Positions 51,206 to 59,501 of a stretch of 64,000 nucleotides of DNA are shown here, piece after piece. Within the stretch, counting starts at the first letter, position 1, and the number at the start of each line of letters is the position of its first letter. Location: NCBI GenBank assembly GCA_016715815.1, contig JADJXN010000014.1, positions 62,001-126,000 on the forward strand, read 5' to 3'. Source of the DNA: Oligoflexia bacterium. Its GTDB lineage: Bacteria; Bdellovibrionota; Bdellovibrionia; JABDDW01. Both the position numbers and the translations under genes were made by a program. Below the pieces are notes generated by a model, which searched no databases, was not told the DNA's origin, and saw only the letters and a program-made list of their open reading frames with translations.

Positions 51206-52276
51206 ATGACTGAGCTATATACCTATTCAAACATTACATTTTTTATTTTAGGAGCAGTGATTTCACTGAGTTCAGTTCCACTTATCATTATTTTTTCTAA
51301 TAAATTTAATTTTACCTCTAGGAATTACCTATCAAAATTTAGTCATGGGCCCATTCCATTATTAGGAGGGTTGAGTTTGTATTTTGCTACACTCATAGGT
51401 CTTTTAATTTATCCCAATCAAAGTGTGAAGACGTTATTAATCTGTGCAACTCCTTTGGTTTTAATTGGTGCGATTGATGACTTAAAAGCTTTTAGCTCAA
51501 AGCCTAAGTTTGTAGTTCAAATAATTGTAGCATTAGCCTGGGTACTTACACGCCCAGATGGGGCATTAGTTTTAGAGCAAATTGGCTTACCACATTTTGT
51601 TGCAGTCATGGCCAGCGTATTTTGGATGGTAGGGCTTATTAATGCATTTAATTTTATAGATGGTATGGACGGTTTAGCTGCAGGCACAATTCTGTGTGGG
51701 GCTCTTGGCCTTGTATTTTTAAATGGTCAAAGTGAATTCACTATAATGCTTTCACTGCTAGCTGGTAGTGCACTTGGTTTTTTATTTTTTAATTTTCATC
51801 CTGCAAAAATTTACCTTGGCGATATAGGTGGAACATTTTCTGGGTTTATATTTTCTTCAATCAGTGTTGTTTTTAGTTTAAAACAAAATGTTTCATTTAG
51901 TTTTTTAATTCCACTTTTACTTTTTTGCTTGCCAGAAATAGATGCTATATTAGCAATGGCAAGGCGTGCTCGGTATAAAAAATCTCTATTTAAAGGAGAT
52001 TTAAATCATATACATCATAAGCTATCAAATCTTGGCCTAACAAATGTACAAGTTGCTCTTGTTTTTTATGCAGTAAATATATTTGCGGCTGCTGGTGCTT
52101 TTTCTACTTATAATACGCAAGGAATAATATCAAATATTATTTTTTTAAGTACGGTAGTTATCTTAAGTGGCATTTTATTTTTAGTTTATAAACTTGACCG
52201 TATTCGAATTAAGAAATTAGGGCAGATGGAAGAAATTCATGAAAGAGTATATGCTTCCACTGGTACGGAAGATTAA
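51206..52276 (+). CDS. WecA/TagO-type undecaprenyl-phosphate sugar-1-phosphate transferase
   Basis: Starts glycan synthesis by moving a sugar phosphate (usually GlcNAc-1-P) to undecaprenyl phosphate at the inner membrane. The 356-residue protein has about ten membrane segments. GPIPLLGGLSLY, the aspartate pair IGAIDDLKAF, INAFNFIDGMDGLAAG, KIYLGDIGGTF and the HIHHKLSNLGLT loop are the family signatures. It directly precedes the Wzy-like gene (3-bp gap). Distinct from MraY because of the HIHH motif. Confidence 0.93.
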   Translation: MTELYTYSNITFFILGAVISLSSVPLIIIFSNKFNFTSRNYLSKFSHGPIPLLGGLSLYFATLIGLLIYPNQSVKTLLICATPLVLIGAIDDLKAFSSKPKFVVQIIVALAWVLTRPDGALVLEQIGLPHFVAVMASVFWMVGLINAFNFIDGMDGLAAGTILCGALGLVFLNGQSEFTIMLSLLAGSALGFLFFNFHPAKIYLGDIGGTFSGFIFSSISVVFSLKQNVSFSFLIPLLLFCLPEIDAILAMARRARYKKSLFKGDLNHIHHKLSNLGLTNVQVALVFYAVNIFAAAGAFSTYNTQGIISNIIFLSTVVILSGILFLVYKLDRIRIKKLGQMEEIHERVYASTGTED

Positions 52277-52279
52277 TTC

Positions 52280-53716
52280 ATGAAAAAGATACTAGTCCCA
52301 TTAGTCTATATTGCCATAGTCATAGTTTCAATTTCAGTATTTATATTAACACAGATTAAAATATTTTTGTTTTTACCATTTGTATTTGGTTTAGCAGGCG
52401 TTTTATTTTTTCCTAGAAGAATTATTCTGAATTTTATTTTAATATATATTTGTTTTGATGGGATGATTAAAATTTTATCAGGCTATACAACAGTTTTGCA
52501 TATTGCCTCAGATATTTTAGTGGTAGTCATAGGTATTAGAAGGCTATTAGAGCTGGCCACAGTGACAACTGAAAGAGCACTTAGAATTCCACCGTTTGCT
52601 TTAATTTTTGGTGCCCATGTCTTATGGGTCACTGTTGAGATTTTAAATCCCTATGGAATTGGTTTAATACCAGGTCTTGCTGCCTATAAGGTTTATTTAA
52701 CATTTCTTTTACTTTATTTTTATGCATATGATTTTTTAGAAAGCAAATCTGATTTTATGCAACTTGTTTTAGTTTCTTTAGTTTTATTGTCAATACAAGT
52801 TGTATTTTCAATATATCAATTTAGTATAGGTACCAGTTCTGTTTTATCTTTAAGCGGCAATTATGCAAAACCAATTGGAGAAAAATTTGTAGGCCTTTGG
52901 TTTAGACCTTTTGGTACGGGCGCGGTTCCTGGAATACCATCAGTATGGATATTTTTAACTATGCCCTTTATTGTAGCTATGTTTTTTGAAAATAGAAAAC
53001 TACTATCAAGAGCTTTATTAACTGTATTAATGATACTTTCTGTTTACGCACTCGTTATTTGCCAAGTCAGAGCCTCTCTACTAAAGGCATTTGTTTCATC
53101 TGTGGTGGCTAGTGCATTAATAAACCGCTATCAACCTGCAAAAGTTTTTGTTGGTTTAGTGGCAACTCTTATGATCTATGGTGGCCTGCAAGTATTTACT
53201 TATATAAGTAACCCCAAAATGGCTATTGTTCAGGAAAGACTTCAAACAGTTTATGACTTTAAAAAGCTAACGGAAGCAAGGCAAGGTGGTGTTTTATTAA
53301 GTATAGCAACTACTTGGATTGAATCTCCATTTGGAATTGGCCTTTCAAGAGTAGGGGCCGCTTCAGGTGTTTTTTATGATAAAATTAAAGAAAACAAATT
53401 TTATGGTACTGAATTTGCGTTTGCCGATAATTTATACAAGGCAATTGCAACTGAGCTCGGCATTCCTGGGACTATTTTATATTTAATGTTTGTAGGCTTT
53501 CCTTTGGGCCTAGTTATTAGAAGAATAATTTATGAAGAAGTGCCAATAGATAACTTAAATTTTGTTTCTGCCTCAGTTGGCTTGGCAACAGCTTCTATTG
53601 CGGGTTATGGGGGCTCTGAAGGAGCCCTATATTTGCCAGAATGTGCTTATTTTTGGCTTTTTATTGGAGCAGCTGTTAGATTTAGCGATCCCAACTATAA
53701 CCAAAGTCCAGATTAA
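52280..53716 (+). CDS. Wzy-like O-antigen/polysaccharide polymerase
   Basis: A 478-residue membrane protein with about 11 hydrophobic segments and a large loop between the late ones. It has the features of O-antigen ligase/polymerase proteins: VICQVRASLL and a long external loop ending SPFGIGLSRVGAASG with a characteristic arginine. It is linked to the WecA-type gene. Wzy rather than WaaL is favoured because Wzx, Wzc and several GT genes are nearby. Sequence conservation in this family is weak. Confidence 0.75.
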   Translation: MKKILVPLVYIAIVIVSISVFILTQIKIFLFLPFVFGLAGVLFFPRRIILNFILIYICFDGMIKILSGYTTVLHIASDILVVVIGIRRLLELATVTTERALRIPPFALIFGAHVLWVTVEILNPYGIGLIPGLAAYKVYLTFLLLYFYAYDFLESKSDFMQLVLVSLVLLSIQVVFSIYQFSIGTSSVLSLSGNYAKPIGEKFVGLWFRPFGTGAVPGIPSVWIFLTMPFIVAMFFENRKLLSRALLTVLMILSVYALVICQVRASLLKAFVSSVVASALINRYQPAKVFVGLVATLMIYGGLQVFTYISNPKMAIVQERLQTVYDFKKLTEARQGGVLLSIATTWIESPFGIGLSRVGAASGVFYDKIKENKFYGTEFAFADNLYKAIATELGIPGTILYLMFVGFPLGLVIRRIIYEEVPIDNLNFVSASVGLATASIAGYGGSEGALYLPECAYFWLFIGAAVRFSDPNYNQSPD

Positions 53717-53775
53717 GGCTTAAACCTTAAACTTTGAGTGCTAAAAATCCGAAAAATCAAATAGTTGGAGGATTA

Positions 53776-54744
53776 ATGTCAAGAAAGTGGTTTTATCAGT
53801 TGCTTCTTTTAATGAATGCAAGATCAAGAGAAGATTACTTTTCTAAAAAATCTTTTGTTGTAGCATTGGGCATGTTTATTTTTGCACTTGGTGCATTTTT
53901 AGGAAAGCAATTTAGTGACAGACAAAACCAAAGCAGACTTGTGCAGTTAAGCAATTGCCAAAACAGCGTGGCAGCTAAAGCAAAAAATCAAGAAACAGAA
54001 ACAACACTTACAAATGAAATAGATAAAAAAGTAGATCCTTTACAAGAGTTGTCTCACCTTAGCAATTACGCACCAGCAGCTGCTCAAATGAACCAAATGG
54101 CTGAAAAGGAACTTGAGAGGCAAATTGCATCTGAAAAAGTAGAAACTAAGCAGGAAATAGTTAAAGCAGAGCCTATCAAAAAGTCAGTTGTTAAAAAAGC
54201 ACGCCCTGCACCCAAAAAGGAAGAAAAAAAACTAAGTCTTTATAAATTAGAATCAAATATTCCTGTAACGACAACTCAAAGCACACAAGAGCTTGACCCA
54301 GTTGTTGAAGAAGCCAAAAAAGAGTTACTCAAGCAAGAGCAAGAAGAAAAAGAGGCGGCACTTCAGACACAAGAAACTACACAAGAGCAAATTACTTTAA
54401 AACCAAAGAAAAGTAGAGCCCCAAGTGCAATTAAAAAGTCTGAAATTTCAAAATTAGAAAGCGTGGATTACTTTGGTATTGATGCCCTTCCCATAGGTAC
54501 TTACACACTGCAGCTCTTATCTACTCAAAACGAAGAAGAAGCAAAATCATTTGTGGAAAAGCTTGGGCAAGATGGAATCCATGCCTTTTATATAAAATTT
54601 CAATATACAAATAATAGTGCGCCAGTTTATAGAGTTTGCTCAGGCGCCTTTAAAGATTTAAATTTAGCTGAAAAGCATTTCTACCAAGAACTTGATAGTA
54701 AAAATCCAAATCTAAACTTTTTTGTACGTAAAATCTTAAAGTAA
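53776..54744 (+). CDS. SPOR-domain membrane protein
   Basis: A 322-residue protein with an N-terminal cytosolic stretch, one membrane segment (FVVALGMFIFALGAFLG), a long charged, lysine- and glutamate-rich periplasmic linker, and a C-terminal SPOR domain (LPIGTYTLQLLSTQNEEEAK, YRVCSGAFKDLNLAEKH). SPOR domains bind denuded peptidoglycan at division sites. The start is set by a GGAGG 5 nt before the ATG; an open TTG upstream is less likely. Its place among polysaccharide genes suggests septal or cell-wall coupling. Confidence 0.85.
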   Translation: MSRKWFYQLLLLMNARSREDYFSKKSFVVALGMFIFALGAFLGKQFSDRQNQSRLVQLSNCQNSVAAKAKNQETETTLTNEIDKKVDPLQELSHLSNYAPAAAQMNQMAEKELERQIASEKVETKQEIVKAEPIKKSVVKKARPAPKKEEKKLSLYKLESNIPVTTTQSTQELDPVVEEAKKELLKQEQEEKEAALQTQETTQEQITLKPKKSRAPSAIKKSEISKLESVDYFGIDALPIGTYTLQLLSTQNEEEAKSFVEKLGQDGIHAFYIKFQYTNNSAPVYRVCSGAFKDLNLAEKHFYQELDSKNPNLNFFVRKILK

Positions 54745-54748
54745 AAAA

Positions 54749-56215
54749 ATGACTACTAAAAATGAGACCTCAGGCATTGAAAAGCTAATGCAGCTTCCAA
54801 GCTTGGGTCAAAAGAAAGCACAGCTTGTTTTTGACATTTTTGATATTACAAGTCTTAGTGAATTAGATCTTGCCTGTAGACAAAAAAGGCTTGGCTCATT
54901 AGAGGGTTTTTCAGATCAACTTCAAGATAAATTAATTGAAGAAATTTCTGAAATTAAAAAAAGAGAAGCCATTAATTTAATTTCAGATGCTACTCATGAA
55001 GGAAATTTACTTTTAAGCTACATTAAAAATATTAAGTCAGTTAAAAAAGCTGATATTGTTGGACAGTTGAGGCGAAAAGCTGAAGTAATAAATTATTTGA
55101 GCATAATAGTTAATACAGCAGATATTGATTCTTTAAAAAATGAAATTGAAAAATACCCTAATTTTGAAAACTTTGTCAGTAGTAATGATACACAAATTGA
55201 AATTACTTTAAAAAATGAAATACATTGTTCAATTGCTAGCGTATCTGAACAAGACTACGTTTATAAAATGTTTATCTCAACTGGTAGCAATGAATACATT
55301 GAAAGTTTAAAGAAAGTAGCTCTTAATAAAGGTTTCAGTTTTAAAAATGAGGGACTTTATCAGGGTGATAAGAAAGTTACACTAAGCTCAGAGGAAGACA
55401 TTTATAAAGCATTAGGCCTTAATTATATATTTCCTGAAAGACGCGAGATTTTTGAGATTAATACAGGTGTCCAACCACCTTTACTAGTAAAAGAAAAAAT
55501 AAAGGGAATCTTCCACTGCCACACACAGTTTAGTGATGGTGTTAACACTTTAGAGGAAATGGTTTCAGCAGCACAAGCACTTGGTTTAGAATATATTGGA
55601 ATTAGTGAGCATAGTGCGAGCTCAGAAAAATTATCAAATGGGCTTAAAAAAAGTAGAGTTTTAGAGCAATTTAAGATAATAGAAGTACTCCAAAAAAAAT
55701 ATAAAATTAAAATTTTTAAAGGCATTGAATCTGATATTTTAATTGATGGAAAGCTTGACTATGATGATTCAATTTTAAAAAAATTTGATTTCGTTATAGG
55801 TAGTGTTCACGCTCAATTTGATCTTGATAAAAACACAATGACTAAAAGAGTGCAAAAGGCACTGAATAACCCATATTTAGATATTTTAGGTCACCCAACA
55901 GGTAGAATGATGCCCCATATGCCAGCTTATAAAATAGATTTAAATCTTATAGTTACAGAAGCGGCAAAACTAGGTGTTGTAGTAGAGCTTAATGCTGCAC
56001 CTAAAAGGCTAGACCTGGACTGGAGAGTTTTGCCATTAATTAAAATGCTTAATTCTAAAGTAAGCATTAATCCAGATGCGCATAGTGTGGCTGCTCTAGA
56101 GGACTATGAGTGGGGTATTCATATAGCAAATAAAGCAAGCCTTGAAGAAAAACATATAGTAAATATGTTGCCAGCCAATTTAGTGTTAAAAACGTTTAAG
56201 AGGCATCAAGCTTAA
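54749..56215 (+). CDS. PolX-derived protein with degenerate polymerase core and intact PHP domain
   Basis: A 488-residue protein. Residues 10-75 are helix-hairpin-helix like (LMQLPSLGQKKAQLVFDIF). Residues 100-230 align with the PolX palm: GQLRRKAEVINYLSII is in place of the G-S-L-R-R-x5-DxD block, and both catalytic aspartates appear as Tyr and Ser. The third (D-L-R) reads ITLK. From residue 252 the PHP domain is intact: HCHTQFSDG, GISEHS, KGIESDI, GSVHAQ, LGHPTGRM and NPDAHS. It starts 4 bp after the SPOR gene. A phosphoesterase role is likely; DNA synthesis is unlikely. Confidence 0.85.
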   Translation: MTTKNETSGIEKLMQLPSLGQKKAQLVFDIFDITSLSELDLACRQKRLGSLEGFSDQLQDKLIEEISEIKKREAINLISDATHEGNLLLSYIKNIKSVKKADIVGQLRRKAEVINYLSIIVNTADIDSLKNEIEKYPNFENFVSSNDTQIEITLKNEIHCSIASVSEQDYVYKMFISTGSNEYIESLKKVALNKGFSFKNEGLYQGDKKVTLSSEEDIYKALGLNYIFPERREIFEINTGVQPPLLVKEKIKGIFHCHTQFSDGVNTLEEMVSAAQALGLEYIGISEHSASSEKLSNGLKKSRVLEQFKIIEVLQKKYKIKIFKGIESDILIDGKLDYDDSILKKFDFVIGSVHAQFDLDKNTMTKRVQKALNNPYLDILGHPTGRMMPHMPAYKIDLNLIVTEAAKLGVVVELNAAPKRLDLDWRVLPLIKMLNSKVSINPDAHSVAALEDYEWGIHIANKASLEEKHIVNMLPANLVLKTFKRHQA

Positions 56216-56726
56216 CAACGTCCATTTCAAAATAAATAAACCAAGCTGGAAAAACCCAAGCTAAGCGGGTCTCATAGAACTTTGGAAATTTGTTAGCAAG
56301 TCTAGTTAAAATAAATTTATAAATTTTATTTCCATCAAAAATAATCTGGCGATTTTTAATAACAAAACGTGCATTTGAATAATAATTGTATTGATTGGAA
56401 TTAGTAAAATAATCCATGGAAAAGTAACTTAAATGATGAATATGTGTTGGGTCTATATAAGAGTTGGCACAAGAAAAATGAGGCGTTGTAATTTTAAGCT
56501 TCCCACCTGGCTTTAAAATGCGAGCACATTCCTCAATGACTTTAGGTATATCCGGCAAATGCTCAATAATGTCATTACAAAGAATTTCATTAAATGAATT
56601 AGTGTCAAAAGGATAAGGTGTTTTGGTTAAATCCCAGACTACATCAGGTTTAGTAAGCGGACTAATATCTACTCGTGTTAAACCTTCTTGCTTTTCAGTT
56701 TTTCCACTGCCTAAAGATAAAATCAT
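56196..56726 (-). CDS. Class I SAM-dependent methyltransferase
   Basis: A compact 176-residue methyltransferase. Motif I LSLGSGKT lacks the usual third glycine. VDISPLTKPDVVWDLT gives motif II, NEILCNDIIEHLPD is post-I, and ILKPGGKLKITTPHFS is motif III. The N-terminus begins directly with motif I, as in many glycan-cluster methyltransferases. It could methylate a sugar of the surface polymer. The 3' end overlaps the PHP gene by 20 bp. Confidence 0.82.
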   Translation of the reverse strand: MILSLGSGKTEKQEGLTRVDISPLTKPDVVWDLTKTPYPFDTNSFNEILCNDIIEHLPDIPKVIEECARILKPGGKLKITTPHFSCANSYIDPTHIHHLSYFSMDYFTNSNQYNYYSNARFVIKNRQIIFDGNKIYKFILTRLANKFPKFYETRLAWVFPAWFIYFEMDVVKLDAS

Positions 56727-56774
56727 ATAATGAATATGTTAACTTGATAAGGTTCTTTTTGCTATACTTGGGTT

Positions 56775-57596
56775 ATGAAAAGATTAAGAGAGATCATCTG
56801 GTATCATGTGCTTTCAAAGTTGCCAGAATTAAATATTTGCGCAAGTACTAAGCACGGGCGTTTTGTTCTTTCTAATCATGATCAGGTCATTGGTCGAGAG
56901 CTTTATATAAATAAAAGTTTTGAATGGGATAAGGTTGCGAAAGTAATGCAGTTTATAGGTAAGGATAAAAACTGCGTTATAGATATAGGGGCTAATATTG
57001 GTACAGTTTGCATTCCTTTAGTGCTAAATAAAAAATTTAAAAAAGCCATTGCCTTTGAACCAGAGGAGAAAAACTTCTCTCTATTAAATAAAAATATTTC
57101 AATAAATCATTTAAAGGAAAACATCACTCCCATCAACATGGCTCTCTCAGATGTTTCAGGGGAGGCCTATTTAAATATTTCAACTTCTAACTATGGTGAT
57201 CATAGGTTGAGAAATAAGCCATCTGTAAGTGAAATCCAAAAAAAAGTTACAGTTGATACACTAGATGCGCAAATTCAAAAAATTAACATAAAGCTTAATG
57301 AAATTGACCTTATTTGGATGGATGTTCAAGGCCATGAATTTAATGTATTAAAGGGAGCTAAAAGTATATTAAATACTAAAATACCCATTGTAATAGAATT
57401 TTGGCCATTCGGACTAGAGCAGGCAGGCGTTAGTAAGCAAGACTATTTTAACTTTTTGTCCAGTCATTTTTCAGGTTTTTACGATCTCTCTAACGAGGCA
57501 TTTTTATTTCAAAATATTTCTGAATTTTTAAATTTATTTACTAAATATAAAAATGAGACCTTTACGGATCTTATACTTTTCCCAGATAAGCCTTAA
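56775..57596 (+). CDS. FkbM-family methyltransferase
   Basis: A 273-residue protein. VIDIGANIGTVCIPLV is SAM-binding motif I and AFEPEEKNFSLLNKN is motif II. A VDTLDAQI block and IWMDVQGHEFNVLKGAKSIL follow, the hallmark of FkbM. These enzymes O-methylate sugars in polysaccharides and natural products. Divergent (48-bp gap) from the preceding methyltransferase. The 3' end overlaps the next GT by 26 bp. Confidence 0.9.
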   Translation: MKRLREIIWYHVLSKLPELNICASTKHGRFVLSNHDQVIGRELYINKSFEWDKVAKVMQFIGKDKNCVIDIGANIGTVCIPLVLNKKFKKAIAFEPEEKNFSLLNKNISINHLKENITPINMALSDVSGEAYLNISTSNYGDHRLRNKPSVSEIQKKVTVDTLDAQIQKINIKLNEIDLIWMDVQGHEFNVLKGAKSILNTKIPIVIEFWPFGLEQAGVSKQDYFNFLSSHFSGFYDLSNEAFLFQNISEFLNLFTKYKNETFTDLILFPDKP

Positions 57597-58641
57597 AGCA
57601 ATTCTCAACTGTTTGCCTCCAATTAAATTTTTGCGAATGTTCCAAAGCAAGCTCACCTAATAAAAGACACTGATCATAGTTACTTGTTAAAAAGTTGATT
57701 TTTTCTTTAAGTTCAATAAAGTTAGCATCTGTGAAAGACAATTCTTGTTTGTTTGGAAGCGCAATTTCTGGATAAGAACCAACATTTGATATTAAAGCTG
57801 CTGTGCCACAGGCCATAGCTTCAAGGGGGGCTTGTCCAAAAAGCTCGGGCTCACCAGAAAGAAGCTTATTATTAATTCCAAAATAGGTACTTGGGTATAC
57901 AGCAAATTGTGCCTGGTTTAGTAAATTGCAAACGTCTTTATCATTTAAATTCTCAATAAAAGTTATATTTTTACCAGAGGATAATTTTTTAATATCTTCC
58001 AAATACCCCTTTGAAGCTTGAGACCCAACTATGACCAGCTCTTGATTTGTTATGGCATTAATAAGGTGATGAAAGCCTTTATGAGGCAAAATTCTACCAA
58101 CTGAAACAATTAAGTTATTAATTTTCTTTGTATTTATTTTTTTAAAATTTTTATTTATTCCGCCATAAATAACTGTGCCTGCGCCGCCAAGCTTATTAAG
58201 GCTGTATTTGGAAACAGCAAGTATTTTAGTTTTTGAATTAGTTAACTTTAGTGTTCTTAAAAATGTTCTTCCACCGCCACCATGGTCTGTTACAAATACC
58301 ATTTTTTTAAGCAACTTATTTGCCAATAAAGTGAATTCTGTAATAAATGTGTGGTACTGGTGACAGTGTAAAACGTCATACTTTAAAAATTCTTTTACAA
58401 ATGAAAAATGAAGAGGGTTAATTAAAGAATTATTTATGTTGGTAAGTTTTTTTTTAATAATTAAATTATAGTTCCCCATTTCTAAAGTTTTATTTTCGTT
58501 TCCAAAACTTAAAACATCACATTTACAAAATTCCCCCATCTCACTGGCAAGCCCATCTACATAGCGCTCAGCTCCGCCTAAAACGGATTCTGTAGAAAAA
58601 TATGTTGGCGTAATATGAAGTACTTTTAAGTTATTAGACAT
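57571..58641 (-). CDS. Glycosyltransferase family 4
   Basis: A 356-residue GT-B enzyme. SVLGGAERYVDGLASEM at the N-terminus, VSVGRILPHKGFHHLI at the start of the donor half and ELFGQAPLEAMACGTAALIS (EX7E-type) mark the fold. It overlaps the upstream GT2 gene by 8 bp, so the two act in sequence from one transcript. Donor and acceptor unknown. Confidence 0.9.
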   Translation of the reverse strand: MSNNLKVLHITPTYFSTESVLGGAERYVDGLASEMGEFCKCDVLSFGNENKTLEMGNYNLIIKKKLTNINNSLINPLHFSFVKEFLKYDVLHCHQYHTFITEFTLLANKLLKKMVFVTDHGGGGRTFLRTLKLTNSKTKILAVSKYSLNKLGGAGTVIYGGINKNFKKINTKKINNLIVSVGRILPHKGFHHLINAITNQELVIVGSQASKGYLEDIKKLSSGKNITFIENLNDKDVCNLLNQAQFAVYPSTYFGINNKLLSGEPELFGQAPLEAMACGTAALISNVGSYPEIALPNKQELSFTDANFIELKEKINFLTSNYDQCLLLGELALEHSQKFNWRQTVENCFKAYLGKV

Positions 58642-59434
58642 TGGGGTGGTTTGAGGTTTTATTTTTAATTAATCGGTTGTGTTTTTCCCAGTGTTTACAC
58701 TCTAAAATCATTAAGCCTGCAGCGGCTATGCAGGCTACAATAAATCCTGGCATGCCGTCTCTAAATGCTTGGTATGGGTAAAAGTAGTACCTTTGAAACC
58801 ATCTTAATGTGACATATAAAATTCTAAAGGCAGAAATATTTTTGGTTTGCTTTAGTCGTTCAATGTCTTTATCAGTGTAGTAATTTATTTTTTGCACCCA
58901 TGCTGAGATTGTAGGGTTGGTGTAGTGATTATAAAGCCCCTTAAGTTTTCCCCAGTTTCCTGAAGAAACTAAATCCTCATGTTCAGATTGTGCGTTATAT
59001 TTGGCAAAGCCTTTTTTAAAAAATGTTTTTCGCCAATTATTTTTTCCAAACCCATGCTTTAGATGATAGCCCATAAAAAACACATTAGACATGGCATAGT
59101 AGCCATCAAAAGGAGGGTTCTCCATTTCAAGGATTTCAATAATGGATTGTTTGAGTTCAGAGGTTAGAACTTCATCGCTATCTAAGCGTAGAATCCAGTC
59201 TGAACTTGCTTGCTCAATGCCGAAATTTACATTTGCGTAAATATAATCCTTTTTTTCTAAAAAGCGGCAGTTAGGATAACTTGTGCAAAGCTTTTTTGTT
59301 CCATCAGTACTAAGCATGTCTACGATAATAATTTCATCACACCAGCTGACTGACTCTAGTGTGGGTCCAATAAACTTTTCTACGTTATAGGTTGGTATAA
59401 CAACGGCAATTTTTTTTCTTGGCATATTAATCAT
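58634..59434 (-). CDS. Glycosyltransferase family 2
   Basis: A 266-residue GT-A enzyme resembling LPS core and WaaE-like transferases. AVVIPTYNVEKFIGPTLESV starts the fold, and WILRLDSDEVL carries the DxD metal motif. Late basic segment RILYVTLRWFQRYYFYP with GMPGFIVACIAAAGLMIL may be a membrane-contacting helix. ATG at 59434 has GGAGA about 10 nt upstream; an internal ATG nine bases on is also possible. Divergent from the flippase gene. Confidence 0.9.
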   Translation of the reverse strand: MINMPRKKIAVVIPTYNVEKFIGPTLESVSWCDEIIIVDMLSTDGTKKLCTSYPNCRFLEKKDYIYANVNFGIEQASSDWILRLDSDEVLTSELKQSIIEILEMENPPFDGYYAMSNVFFMGYHLKHGFGKNNWRKTFFKKGFAKYNAQSEHEDLVSSGNWGKLKGLYNHYTNPTISAWVQKINYYTDKDIERLKQTKNISAFRILYVTLRWFQRYYFYPYQAFRDGMPGFIVACIAAAGLMILECKHWEKHNRLIKNKTSNHPNV

Positions 59435-59501
59435 TTAAGCATGTCTCCTAGACCTTTGCCACGGATATTTTTAATGCTAATTGAGTTATTCTAAAGAGAT
59501 C

